From contig JBEKMN010000016.1 of NCBI GenBank assembly GCA_050008495.1, positions 1 to 64,000 on the forward strand: a stretch of 64,000 nt of DNA. The letters run 5' to 3'. How positions within the stretch are numbered: position 1 is the first letter of the stretch; each line of letters starts with the position of its first letter. The stretch comes from CAVROP01 sp050008495. GTDB lineage: Bacteria; Acidobacteriota; Terriglobia; UBA7540. The notes beneath the pieces were generated by a model. It worked only from the letters and a program-made list of their open reading frames with translations, made no database searches and was not told the origin of the DNA. The translations under genes and the position numbers were made by a program. This document shows positions 18,901-26,650 of the stretch, in pieces.

Positions 18901-19710
18901 CAGCCGGGCGCGCAGATCTTCGTGCAGTTCCTTGTAGCGGCGCGCCTTGGACGCCTGGCGCTTCAGCGAGTTCACCTGCTTGCTGACTTCTTCCAGAATG
19001 TCGGCGATGCGAGAGAGGTTCTGCCGCGACGACTCGAGCTTGGCTTCCGCCAGCCGTTTGCGCGTCTTGAACTTAGAAATCCCTGCTGCCTCTTCCAGGA
19101 TCAAACGCCGGTCTGACGGCCGGGAGCTCAGAACCTGCCCGATTCGGCCTTGCTCGATGATGGCGTAGGATTCCGGGCCCAGCCCCGTGCCCATGAACAA
19201 GTCTTGAATGTCGCGCAGACGGCAGACCTGGCCGTTAATCAAGTACTCGCTCTCGCCGGAGCGGAACAAGCGGCGTGTCACCGCAATCTCGCCGGCGCGA
19301 TGGCGAAGCTTGGACGCCTGCTTCTCTCCGCTGCCGTTGCCATTGCCTCCAGCGATAACTTCGCCGTTGTCGCCTGAGATAACTACAGGTTCCTGGGCCT
19401 CCGCCTGCGGCGGTTCTTCCTCCGGGAAGCCGGCCTCGTTGTACTCCGGGTCGATGAGCGTCATGCTCACTTCCGCCATGCTCGTGGGAGGCCTGGTTCC
19501 AGTGCCGTTAAAAATCACGTCGGCCATCCGCTCGCCGCGCAGGCTTCGCGCGCTCTGTTCCCCGAGGACCCAGGAGACGGCATCCGAAAGATTTGACTTG
19601 CCGCAGCCGTTCGGTCCAACGATCGCGGCCACCCCATCCGAGAATTCCAGCCTCGCCCGCTCTCCGAACGACTTGAAGCCCAACAACTCGAGTTTCTTCA
19701 GTTTATACAA
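15979..19710 (-). CDS. smc: chromosome segregation ATPase SMC
   Basis: SMC forms an ATP-driven ring that compacts and segregates the chromosome with ScpA/ScpB. The 1,243-residue protein has the N-terminal head with Walker A GPNGCGKSN (32-40), long coiled coils, a central hinge (RPLGVLADFVEVAAGYEEVV region), and the C-terminal head with signature LSGGEKAL (about 1143) and Walker B FCILDEVDAPLDE (about 1171). TTG 19710 gives the normal start YKLKKLELLGFKSF; an ATG at 19755 would add 15 atypical residues. Unusual: an acidic and Gly/Asn-rich insert at about residues 95-140 of the head, before VTRRLFRSGESEYLING. scpA and scpB are not in the window. Confidence 0.96.
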   Translation of the reverse strand: MYKLKKLELLGFKSFGERARLEFSDGVAAIVGPNGCGKSNLSDAVSWVLGEQSARSLRGERMADVIFNGTGTRPPTSMAEVSMTLIDPEYNEAGFPEEEPPQAEAQEPVVISGDNGEVIAGGNGNGSGEKQASKLRHRAGEIAVTRRLFRSGESEYLINGQVCRLRDIQDLFMGTGLGPESYAIIEQGRIGQVLSSRPSDRRLILEEAAGISKFKTRKRLAEAKLESSRQNLSRIADILEEVSKQVNSLKRQASKARRYKELHEDLRARLKVVLTSRWSALEADCGRLGGEVTQAQEACRRTAQRLEALEQEQKAATYQHEEWERALTQLREHISQSGLERERLLSRCEQARQQAAGLEARAADAAREQAGFEAQLSSLEEQTKERSLQLERVQQDWTAAQEALAQLVSRQESLTLQVTAAEEEVESCRQALLAAVSHAAELRNQLVQAEEASLALSRQAARTGSEKQRAEEEDQRWAAELEASIAAQRQGTTSLADLARTLGETEADLEGARTEETSLRSGLETLRREHSAAVARKQALEESLARHAYSTESVRRLLSGEIPMNGHRFRPLGVLADFVEVAAGYEEVVEDFLKQELECVVVEHHEQARSGIALLRSEGRGRSTFFVTQMPSLDLANGETHTELLAEAGVVAPVRELMTFQKSLGLNGDLPLPALAHAYLVEDSATAQRLAGSYPEYHFLTRSGEHYQHRLVSGGKGSSAGPLALRRDFRALERRTAELEGKIQACEAELADAAGRAAQLAKDHANLTAAKQEAEKKAVVADEKLRQTRDACERAAEQLKVLQSEAAQLAHDLAAAEARKAGLRSELEAAGQEKTAREETVTQSTAALRELRAEMEQLGQKLAEASGSNSALEERTRAARAEVERLLGMCEEVRTRMARLRQQSESWREQQELLAKEGEANLVRLSELEAGLETARSELRQCEEKSAAEEAQRASLSPRVDAARAELEAHRARRSEAEVAFARADSDRTHQQQQCREELHAEPSAVMAELPPDSILAGEVLQAAEDEARQLKTRIENLGPVNMMALEELQEAEERFTFLDTQRQDLIASIEDTTQAIREIDQVSRQQFLEAFKAINGYFAETFRTLFGGGIGEMRLSDESDADSGIDIAAQPPGKRLQNVLLLSGGEKALAALALLIAIFRYTPSPFCILDEVDAPLDESNIERFSRMVEQMSRHTQFILITHSKRTMEAARVMYGVTMQEPGVSKLVSVRFDALRAEPVAVA

Positions 19711-20200
19711 GCTACACCCCTTCCCTCTGGTCCTTCCGAGGAGGTGCAAACCCAAGCGCGCGTTGAAACGGATGCCAGAAGCATGACGCCGTACCCTGTG
19801 GTGGGCCCGTTATCTAGCCGACACTGCCACAGCAACATAGTCCGCCACCCGGTGTGGCAAAGGCGTTCCCGTGCACAGCACGCTCGATTCGGCCCCAGCC
19901 TACGTTCTGGCGCACGTGCCACGGCGGAAGCGAGCAATCCCCTTTAACTCCAAAGTATAGTTAGCATGAAAAAAGGGGGAAGTAAAGGGAAAACCACAAA
20001 AGGTGGGATTTTTCGAAACTCGAGGCCCTATATGTAGGGGCCTTTGGTCGATCCTTTGGCCGCGACTTTATGACCGATGCGTGAGCCGCACCTCATTCGG
20101 CATGATGACTCAGAATGCGCAGGACTTGGGGTGCCCCAATCGGTGATAATCGCGCCATCCACACAGCGCAGCAGGCGGGCCTCCACAGTATCTTTACCTC
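19711..20200. other. intergenic between smc and vapC
   Basis: About 490 bases. The minus strand has AACTATACTTTGG near 19955-19965, a possible -10 for smc that would give a leader of about 245 nt. A small palindrome GGCCCTATATGTAGGGGCC lies at about 20024-20042. No protein-like frame or known RNA was recognised. Confidence 0.4.
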
Positions 20201-20587
20201 CTAAGCTGTCAAGTCAGCGAAGGACAAGCTCGGCACCCGCTCGAAGTGGCGGCGGTTGCGGGTGAGAAGCTTCGCCCCGTGGAGGAGAACAATGCCCGCG
20301 ATTAAGCTGTCTGCCATCCCGATCGAATTGCCCCGGCGCTCGAGCTCAAGCCGCGTCTCGGCCGCCTTCTGTGCGGCGGCGCGGTCGAGGGCCAGAGCAG
20401 GGATGCTGTCGAGGAGCATTTGGACGGAATTGCGCTGCCGCACCTGGCGGGCACCGGACAATAGCTCAAAGCAACTGATTGCCGTCGTCTGCAACTGGCC
20501 CGCGGCCAGCACAGCAGCCACGGCCTGAGCCCCTGGTTGACGACCTTCAAGGAAATCTATTAGTACGTCGGTGTCTGCGACGATCAT
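20201..20587 (-). CDS. vapC: PIN-domain toxin, VapC family
   Basis: 128 residues forming a complete PIN ribonuclease fold. It starts MIVADTDVLIDFLEG (Asp5 and Asp7), has the ISCFELLSGA helix with a conserved Glu, the central GMADSLIAGI with the third acidic residue, and LLTRNRRHFERV near the end. VapC toxins cut specific tRNAs or rRNA when freed from antitoxin. Its start overlaps the stop of the upstream antitoxin by four bases (20584-20587), the usual translational coupling. All catalytic acids are present, so it should be active. Confidence 0.92.
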   Translation of the reverse strand: MIVADTDVLIDFLEGRQPGAQAVAAVLAAGQLQTTAISCFELLSGARQVRQRNSVQMLLDSIPALALDRAAAQKAAETRLELERRGNSIGMADSLIAGIVLLHGAKLLTRNRRHFERVPSLSFADLTA

Positions 20588-20823
20588 CGCCAGTCTTTGC
20601 GTAGGGCAGCGGCCCGTTCTCGAAGTTTCTTGGCTTCTCTCGCCTTCAGGGAGCCCTGAAGGGCGAGGGCTTTCCTTCGCCGATGTTCCGATTCTGTCTG
20701 GGCGTTGAGGTACGCATCGAGTGCTTCCCGGAGGACGTCAGAAAAGCCTTTATCGCCTCTTCTGGCCGCCATCGCCAATAAACGACTCCGGTGCTCGGGT
20801 TTCAGCTCAACGGTTATTCTCAC
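20584..20823 (-). CDS. vapB: ribbon-helix-helix antitoxin, VapB-like
   Basis: 79 residues: an N-terminal ribbon-helix-helix (VRITVELKPEHRSRLLAMAAR ... FSDVLREALDAYL; first residue read as Met) followed by a charged helical tail that would occupy the VapC active site. It should repress its own operon. The start is GTG 20823, seven bases after the -10 hexamer TAGAAT. No Shine-Dalgarno fits, so the transcript is probably leaderless. It lies 43 bases beyond the stop of the iron-sulfur reductase gene. Confidence 0.88.
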   Translation of the reverse strand: MRITVELKPEHRSRLLAMAARRGDKGFSDVLREALDAYLNAQTESEHRRRKALALQGSLKAREAKKLRERAAALRKDWR

Positions 20824-20830
20824 GGAGTTA

Positions 20831-20860
20831 ATTCTAGCCTCTTTGCAGATAATGTATCAA
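20831..20860 (-). promoter_or_regulatory. vapBC promoter, probably leaderless
   Basis: TTGATA (20855-20860, minus strand), 18 bases, TAGAAT (20831-20836), then TAACTCC and GTG. The predicted transcription start coincides with the start codon within one or two bases. Its -35 lies just outside the 3' end of the upstream gene. Confidence 0.65.
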
Positions 20861-20866
20861 GGTTTC

Positions 20867-22801
20867 TTACGCGCGATTGGTGGGTTTGGATCCCAGGTTT
20901 CTGGCCACGATTTCCGCTACATCGACGATCTCGAGGTCATCGCGCTGGGCGCGGTTGGCAGCATCGCGAAGCATGGTGGGGCAGTAGGGGCAGGCCACTG
21001 CCAGCGTTGATGCCCCGGTTGCGGCAAGCTGGGCAAACCGTAGTTCGTTCACCCGATGTTTCGTCTGCTCGCGTTTGTCGTCAGTAATGAAAAGCCTCGC
21101 ACCGCCGGCGCCGCAGCACTGGGTGTTCTGGCCATGGTGTTCAGGCTCTGCCAAGGCGACGCCGCAAGAACGCAGGATCTTGCGCGGTTCAGCCGTGATC
21201 CCGCGGCCGCGGGCAAGGTAGCAGGGGTCATGGTAGGTTGCCGTGAACGCCGCCGGCGCGATGGGGAGGCGGGGAAGCAGTTCCGCGATGAATTCGGTAT
21301 GGTGCACGACCTTGATGCCGAGTTCCGCGTAGGATGGAAATTGCCGGTAGTCCTTATCCAACATGGTGGTGCAGTGGGGATCGCAGAGGACGACCTTCTT
21401 CACATGGGCGTTGGCAAACGCCTCGATCACTTTTTCCGAAAGTTGCATGAACAGGTACTCGTTGCCCGCGCGCCGCGCCGGCTCACCGCAGCAGGTTTCA
21501 CGCGCCAGCACGCCCCAGGAGACGGAGGCGGCATCGAGAATCTGCTTCATGGCCGTGGCAACTGCCTGGCCGTGCTGATCGAAACTCAATCCGCAGCCCA
21601 GCCAGAAAAGCCATTCCTGGCTGCCGTCGAAAACGGGGAACTGCTTCGAGGCTAAAAGGTTCTGCCGTGTCTCGTGCGCAATGCCCCAGGGATTGTGGGG
21701 AGCGCGTTCCATGGTGGTGAACAGCTCGGCCACTTTCTCACTGCTGATGCGTCCCTCGCTGGCCAGCCCGCGCCGCAAATCCAGAATTTTTCTTCCCACA
21801 TGTTCGATGCCCACCGGACAGACGTACTCGCAGGCGCCGCAGGAGAGACACTGGAAGAGGTCCTCCTCCGAAACGTAGACTTTCCCCTGCTCCTTTTCCT
21901 CCGCAGTTCCTGCCACCAAATCGCCGCCGCCGAGCAGGCCTCTTTGCAGATCGAGGATGACTTCCTTCGGACTCAGCGATCCGCCGGCGAGGTTGGCCGG
22001 GCAGAACTGCGTGCAGCGGCCGCATTCGACACAGGCGTTAACGTCGAGAACGTCCTTGCGCCCCAGGTCAGGGAAGCGGATCATTCCCAGATCTTCACCG
22101 TCTTGCCGCAGGGCTCTCATGGGGCTCGTGGTCTCGGAGCCCAGGAAGATCGTGAACGGTGCGAGCACGAGGTGCAGATGTTTTGAAACAGGAATCACGT
22201 CGAGCAGCGCAAAAAACGATATCGTATGCACCCACCAGTTCACTTTCCAAGCCATAGTTCCGACTGGAAACACTCCCCAGCCCAGCAGATACGTCACCAT
22301 CAGCGCGGAGATGAGAAACGCAACAAACCCGGATGTGGCGGACAGCTTTCCGAGCGGTTTGGGCCGCAATACAAATCGCCGAAACGACAAGCCGATCATG
22401 GCCAGCAGAACTGCCACCGCCCAAACTGCCACAAACGCGTTGTACCCGCTTCGTGCCTCGGTGGCTTTTGACAAACCGCGCAGGCCCAGCAGCATGTGTT
22501 GCGCGCTGACCCAGGTGAAGGCAAGAAATCCCCACAGCACAAATGCGTGCAGTATGCCGACAAGGGGCCGCTCGCGCACCACGCGATACTGCAATATGAC
22601 TTCTTTGAATACGCGCCAAAGGCGCTTAGGAATATGATCGTGAGGAAGGTCTCCGGGCGCAGCGAGCACCGAATACAGCCGGCGTTTAACGATCTTTAAG
22701 AATAGCCAGATGCTCGCCACGCAGATGGCGATGAAGATCGCCGGCGCGAGGCCATCAAAAAGGAAAGCGGCGCAGAAGGGCGCCGCGATGGTTGCCATCA
22801 T
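20867..22801 (-). CDS. membrane-bound Hdr/GlpC-like iron-sulfur oxidoreductase
   Basis: 644 residues from ATG 22801 (AGGA eight to eleven bases upstream; a TTG at 22831 would overlap the upstream gene). The N-terminal 250 residues have about five hydrophobic segments, resembling NarI-type cytochrome b subunits. Then come two [4Fe-4S] ferredoxin motifs, CVECGRCTQFCP and CLSCGACEYVCP, and two CCG domains (WLGCGLSFDQ ... ETCCGEPARRAG; TYHDPCYLARG ... QCCGAGGARLF). The layout matches fused HdrE/HdrD-like proteins that move electrons between the quinone pool and a soluble partner. The partner and substrate are unknown. The rhodanese-like gene is immediately upstream. Confidence 0.88.
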   Translation of the reverse strand: MMATIAAPFCAAFLFDGLAPAIFIAICVASIWLFLKIVKRRLYSVLAAPGDLPHDHIPKRLWRVFKEVILQYRVVRERPLVGILHAFVLWGFLAFTWVSAQHMLLGLRGLSKATEARSGYNAFVAVWAVAVLLAMIGLSFRRFVLRPKPLGKLSATSGFVAFLISALMVTYLLGWGVFPVGTMAWKVNWWVHTISFFALLDVIPVSKHLHLVLAPFTIFLGSETTSPMRALRQDGEDLGMIRFPDLGRKDVLDVNACVECGRCTQFCPANLAGGSLSPKEVILDLQRGLLGGGDLVAGTAEEKEQGKVYVSEEDLFQCLSCGACEYVCPVGIEHVGRKILDLRRGLASEGRISSEKVAELFTTMERAPHNPWGIAHETRQNLLASKQFPVFDGSQEWLFWLGCGLSFDQHGQAVATAMKQILDAASVSWGVLARETCCGEPARRAGNEYLFMQLSEKVIEAFANAHVKKVVLCDPHCTTMLDKDYRQFPSYAELGIKVVHHTEFIAELLPRLPIAPAAFTATYHDPCYLARGRGITAEPRKILRSCGVALAEPEHHGQNTQCCGAGGARLFITDDKREQTKHRVNELRFAQLAATGASTLAVACPYCPTMLRDAANRAQRDDLEIVDVAEIVARNLGSKPTNRA

Positions 22802-22814
22802 GAATGTGGTTTCC

Positions 22815-23354
22815 TCATTCACCTTTTGCAACGGGATAACCTTTATTTACCCAGTCCGCCCCCAAATCCTCGGCGATGTAAAGCACCTTCAGCTTCTTGA
22901 ACCCCTGGTTGTGCAAGGCTTCGTAGGCCGGCCTGACGTTCGGGCAGTGGCTCCAGGGGCAGCATCCGCAGTAAATGACGATGAATCTGTCTCGGGCGAC
23001 CCCGCTCATCCGCTTCGCTAACTGTTGCAGCGCCGCCTGGTTAGTGGCCGGACCAAGGTTTTCAGAATCCGGGATGTGGGCCTGGGTGTAGGGAAGATGA
23101 AAGCCGACATAGATGAGGAGGGGCCTTTCGCTGGGGAGTGAGGAGAGAACTTTGGCAAGGTCCTGCGGATTGATTAGGGCGACAGCGGGAATGGGAGAAG
23201 GCGCCGCTGGTTTATCCGGCGGGTGGCCCACCACAGGGTCGGCGTGCGAGATCCCGACGCTACGGCTTCCGGTACCGGCGAATAGAATAAAGCCGAGAAC
23301 GAACAGTCCCGCTGATGCGGCGACAGATCTTCGAAGGTTCAGAGATCTCATCAC
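22815..23354 (-). CDS. exported rhodanese-like protein
   Basis: 179 residues with an N-terminal signal or anchor (LNLRRSVAASAGLFVLGFILF). After a proline-rich linker follows a rhodanese-like fold: INPQDLAKVLSS, LIYVGFHLPYTQAHIPDS and the loop IVIYCGCCPWSHCPNVRPA, with cysteines at the expected active-site position. In this loop class the catalytic role is uncertain because the six-residue rhodanese loop is altered. GTG 23354 or ATG 23351 follows AAGGAG. It ends 14 bases before the iron-sulfur reductase start, so the two are probably one transcript and may share a periplasmic redox or sulfur role. Confidence 0.8.
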   Translation of the reverse strand: MMRSLNLRRSVAASAGLFVLGFILFAGTGSRSVGISHADPVVGHPPDKPAAPSPIPAVALINPQDLAKVLSSLPSERPLLIYVGFHLPYTQAHIPDSENLGPATNQAALQQLAKRMSGVARDRFIVIYCGCCPWSHCPNVRPAYEALHNQGFKKLKVLYIAEDLGADWVNKGYPVAKGE

Positions 23355-23543
23355 GGTCCGCTCCTTCCTGATTGCGGGTGCGAAGTCCTTGCCTGCCAGA
23401 AGACCAAGACAACTTGCCGGTGCGCTCTCAATGAGGCCACTAGCCCTGCGTGCCCGAGCCTCACCTGCACTTCGGTCTGAGCAGCAATATACTCTGGGCC
23501 GAAGCGGCGTTCAAGGGTTTGCGGACCGCTCGAGTAAGTCTCT

Positions 23544-25061
23544 TCAGGGCGCGAGGCTTGCAGACACCTTGGCGGGCGACGCATGAACCTCGTCGCCCCG
23601 GAAGAAGCGTCCGTGCGCCGCGCGCATTTCAGCCATGGCGGGGAACAGCTTCGAATAATCGTTGCGCGCGTTCCAAAAGAGGAATCCTATTCCCCCTTGT
23701 CCTTTTGCGGCGCTGACCTGGGTTCGAAGATAAGCTTCGGAATAGGTTTTGGTGTGCCAGGCGAAGGCCTGAAGCCAGGGCCGCAATACCACTTTGGAAT
23801 CCGTCGTGATCCCCGCGAAGCGCTGCATCGACTCGCTGATAAAGTGCTCGGGAGCGTCGCCCGGGTGCGCGTATCCCTCCATACCGAAGAAATGCGAGGG
23901 ATAGATCATGGGCGAGAGCACGTCGCAGGAGCGAGCAATACCAGGGATGTCCTGGCCGGTGTGCTCCAGGTCAACCGTGCGCTGCCAGGCCATCACTCCG
24001 AAGACATCCAGCGAAAACAAGACTCCCAGGGGATGGAGTTCGCTGTAGGCGCGCGCGACGAACTTGCGGATCACGTCGGTGCGTGCCCAATCCGGGTGCG
24101 CAGCCTCGTAGGCGAATCGCGCATCCTTCTGATCGCCTTCCGCGGGAAAGCGTACGTAATCGAACTGGATTTCGTCCGCGCCGGAATTCGCGGCCATTCG
24201 GGCCAGCGCCAGGTTATAGTCCTGAACCTTGAGTTGCGAGGGGTCGGTCCATACGAGCTTTCCGTTTTCTCTCCACGCGTGGCCGGTGCGTCGAGACTGT
24301 ACCGCCAGCTCGCTGTGGCTTGTGACAAGCGTTTCATCACGGAAGATCGCAATGCGTATGATCGCATGAAGTGCCAGCGAGTGGACGTAGCGGATCAATT
24401 TGGGAAGATTGCGAATGGGCACATGCTTCCCCTGCGGCGCAAGGGGATGCTCGAAGGGTACGTTCACCAGGCCGTCGAAATCCTTGACATCGAAAACGAT
24501 GGTATTCCCTCCGGCTTCCCGCCAGCGGCGAATCAAATCCAGGCCCTTGTCACTTCCGGCCATGTAGCCCGTGAGATAGATCCCGCGAGTCTCGAAATCC
24601 TTGGGGACGGGAACCGAATGCTCAACGAGAGGTTCGGCGAAAATGCCGGGAATCGTCAATTGGGTGCCGGGCTTGAGATACTTTCCGATCTTGCCGGCAT
24701 TCGCCTGCTGGATGGCCGCCTCGAGTTCGGCCCTCGTCATATAACAGGTTTGCGGCAAATAATGGAGAGCCAAGGAAGGAAGGCTCTCCCCTGGCGCCAC
24801 GGTGTGGAGTTCGGTCTTCGTCGCTCCTTCCAGCGGGCCCGGCGGCGGGAACTTTTCCTTTTCTTTGGATTTCTGAGGTATATTCTTCTTCGCACCAGCA
24901 GCGGGCACTGGCGACAAACTTGCCTTAGGGTTCGCAGGTTGCGACTTAGCTTGCATCTGGCCCGGCGCACATACCACGACCGGCGTGCCGCCGAGCATTA
25001 AGGTGGCTAGAACTACCGAGGGTCCGTTGGACAGTAAACTGCGTCGAGAAATGGTAAACAC
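23544..25061 (-). CDS. secreted LysM-like / DUF4015 glycoside hydrolase-like protein
   Basis: 505 residues. A signal sequence (FTISRRSLLSNGPSVVLATL) and a low-complexity Pro/Lys linker precede a LysM-like segment (LHTVAPGESLPSLALHYL ... YLKPGTQLTIPG). The remainder is a TIM-barrel of the DUF4015 putative glycosyl hydrolase type: RGIYLTGYMAGSDKGLDLI, NTIVFDVKDFDGLV, GADEIQFDYVRFPAEGD, VLFSLDVFGVMAWQ, VLSPMIYPSHFFG, VVLRPWLQAF, GIGFLFWNARNDYSKL. The LysM part suggests binding to peptidoglycan or a similar glycan. The substrate is not established for the family. GTG 25061 follows AAAAGGAAG. Confidence 0.85.
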   Translation of the reverse strand: MFTISRRSLLSNGPSVVLATLMLGGTPVVVCAPGQMQAKSQPANPKASLSPVPAAGAKKNIPQKSKEKEKFPPPGPLEGATKTELHTVAPGESLPSLALHYLPQTCYMTRAELEAAIQQANAGKIGKYLKPGTQLTIPGIFAEPLVEHSVPVPKDFETRGIYLTGYMAGSDKGLDLIRRWREAGGNTIVFDVKDFDGLVNVPFEHPLAPQGKHVPIRNLPKLIRYVHSLALHAIIRIAIFRDETLVTSHSELAVQSRRTGHAWRENGKLVWTDPSQLKVQDYNLALARMAANSGADEIQFDYVRFPAEGDQKDARFAYEAAHPDWARTDVIRKFVARAYSELHPLGVLFSLDVFGVMAWQRTVDLEHTGQDIPGIARSCDVLSPMIYPSHFFGMEGYAHPGDAPEHFISESMQRFAGITTDSKVVLRPWLQAFAWHTKTYSEAYLRTQVSAAKGQGGIGFLFWNARNDYSKLFPAMAEMRAAHGRFFRGDEVHASPAKVSASLAP

Positions 25062-25549
25062 GTTTCTTCCTTTTGCGCTGACCAGGCCGAGACGATGGCA
25101 GCCTCAGGAGAAATGCCGAAACACCATTGGCCGGTGCGGACATTTCGCCCACTGCGCGGAGCCCCACGCCCCGCGAGTCGCGCCGAGGTTCAACTGCACG
25201 CCAGTTGCCAACGTGTTAACTTGCGCTAAAAATGGAAGATTCTCACCTGTCATTCCTGGTTTCGGTTCTAGCGGGCGAGGAATCTCCGCAGTGGTTGGGC
25301 GACCCGTTTTGCCCTGTCGAGCTGCTGAGGCCGCTTGCTACGCATCGTCGAGAGTTGCGTCATTCCCACGCAAGCGGTAACCCAGTTGGCTGGCGGGCAC
25401 CTCCCTTGTTCGTCCGTGACCGGAGTCCGCACCATTTAATATTAGTGATGGGGCGCATGCCGATGTCAACTCAAGGTTACAGTGTGGAGGGTCTTCCTGC
25501 ACCTACTCAGCGGGCGGACGCCTGCGCTGCGCATAATCCGGAGGTAATG
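25062..25549. other. intergenic with degenerate dispersed repeats
   Basis: About 490 bases between divergent genes. It holds a degenerate copy of the TGTCATTC...GAATCTCCGCAGT repeat (about 25248-25296) and a degenerate GTCATTCCCACGCAAGCGG palindrome arm (about 25359-25377). Open frames here carry no protein character. Confidence 0.45.
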
Positions 25550-26452
25550 ATGAGAGGAAAGCTACTCGGTCTGCTGTTCGCATTCATCGCCATTGGCCTG
25601 TTGCCGGCTTCTTCGGTACCAGCAGAGTCATCGGCCCCCGAGCACCAGGTAGTGCTCCTCTGGCCGGATGGGGCGCCGGGCGCAGTGGGCGCCGAGGACG
25701 CGGATCGGCCCTCGCTGACGCTCTACTCGCTACCCGAAGGCCAGGCGGCTCGCAGCGCCGTTGTTGTCTGCCCGGGCGGCGGTTACGCCGCCCTGGCTGT
25801 GGATCACGAAGGCCGCCAAATAGCCGAGTGGCTGAATGCCCTGGGGGTCGATGCTTACATTCTGAAATACCGGCTTGCGCCGCGTTACCATCACCCCGCC
25901 ATGATCAACGACGCGCAGCGCGCCTTGCGCTACGTTCGCGGGCACGCGCAGGAGTGGGGAATCGCCCCTGACCGGATCGGCATTTGGGGTTTCTCAGCGG
26001 GCGGTCACTTGGCGTCCACTGCCGCCACGCACTTCGACGCCGGGAATCCCTCTGCCGGGGATCCCGTCGATCGGGTCAGTTCGCGACCGGATTTTGCCAT
26101 CCTGGCTTATCCGGTGATTACTTGTAGCGAGTCATTTATGCACCAGGGCTCGTGCAAGAACCTGTTGGGCGGCAACCCTGATCCTAAACTGGCCGACTAT
26201 CTCTCGAACGAAAAGCAAGTGACCGCTCAGACGCCGCCCACTTTTCTCTTCCACACCAACGACGACGAGGGGGTGCCTGCTGAAAACAGCGTGGCCTTTT
26301 ATATGGCCTTGCGAAAAGCCGGCGTGCCGGCAGAACTGCACATTTATCAGCACGGCCGGCATGGCGTGGGCTTGGCGCAGAAAGACCCTATCTTGTCTTC
26401 CTGGCCGCAACGGCTGGCGGACTGGATGAAATTGCGCGGGTATGTGATGTGA
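25550..26452 (+). CDS. secreted alpha/beta-hydrolase (esterase/acetylxylan esterase-like)
   Basis: 300 residues. A signal peptide (LLGLLFAFIAIGLLPASSVPA) precedes an alpha/beta-hydrolase domain of the BD-FAE/AXE-like esterase group. The oxyanion loop is VVVCPGGGYAALA, the nucleophile elbow IWGFSAGGHLAS has Ser149, the acid is probably in FHTNDDEGVP, and the histidine is in HGRHGVGLA. It probably removes acetyl or feruloyl groups from plant polysaccharides outside the cytoplasm. Two adjacent ATGs (25547, 25550) follow GGAGG at 25540-25544; the second has better spacing. The open frame upstream is not coding. The gene is followed by a large inverted repeat. Confidence 0.88.
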   Translation: MRGKLLGLLFAFIAIGLLPASSVPAESSAPEHQVVLLWPDGAPGAVGAEDADRPSLTLYSLPEGQAARSAVVVCPGGGYAALAVDHEGRQIAEWLNALGVDAYILKYRLAPRYHHPAMINDAQRALRYVRGHAQEWGIAPDRIGIWGFSAGGHLASTAATHFDAGNPSAGDPVDRVSSRPDFAILAYPVITCSESFMHQGSCKNLLGGNPDPKLADYLSNEKQVTAQTPPTFLFHTNDDEGVPAENSVAFYMALRKAGVPAELHIYQHGRHGVGLAQKDPILSSWPQRLADWMKLRGYVM

Positions 26453-26546
26453 GTTGAGGAGTCGAAAAGTTGAGAAGTCGAGGAGTCAAGGAGTTGAGCA
26501 GGAAACGGCTTGACCTGTCAACTCCTTGACTTCTCGACTCCTCAAC
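26453..26546. repeat. inverted array of octamers (GTYGAGRA)
   Basis: Left arm 26453-26498 is a tandem run of eight-base units such as GTTGAGGA, GTCGAAAA, GTTGAGAA, GTCGAGGA, GTCAAGGA. Right arm 26518-26546 is the reverse complement (TCAACTCC, TTGACTTC, TCGACTCC). The RNA would fold into a long hairpin directly after the esterase stop codon. There is no U-tract. Confidence 0.75.
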
Positions 26547-26566
26547 TGCCCTTTCGACTTTCTTCT

Positions 26567-26595
26567 TTGCTGTAGGCCAACACTTGGCGTATTAT
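26567..26595 (+). promoter_or_regulatory. promoter of the zinc-ribbon gene
   Basis: TTGCTG (26567-26572), 17 bases, TATTAT (26590-26595). The ribosome-binding site AGGAG (26641-26645) and ATG 26651 lie about 50 bases further. Confidence 0.5.
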
Positions 26596-26650
26596 AGACG
26601 CACCCAAAGTCCTTTGCCGAGCGAGTTTCCTTCCGCCGAAAGGAGTGCAG

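Noticed and set aside
23583..25001. 472-codon plus-strand open frame
   Set aside because: Shadow of the DUF4015 gene on the other strand; no recognisable protein pattern.
26453..26546. Intrinsic terminator of the esterase gene
   Set aside because: The hairpin is long and AT/GC mixed with no following T-tract; better explained as a repeat array.
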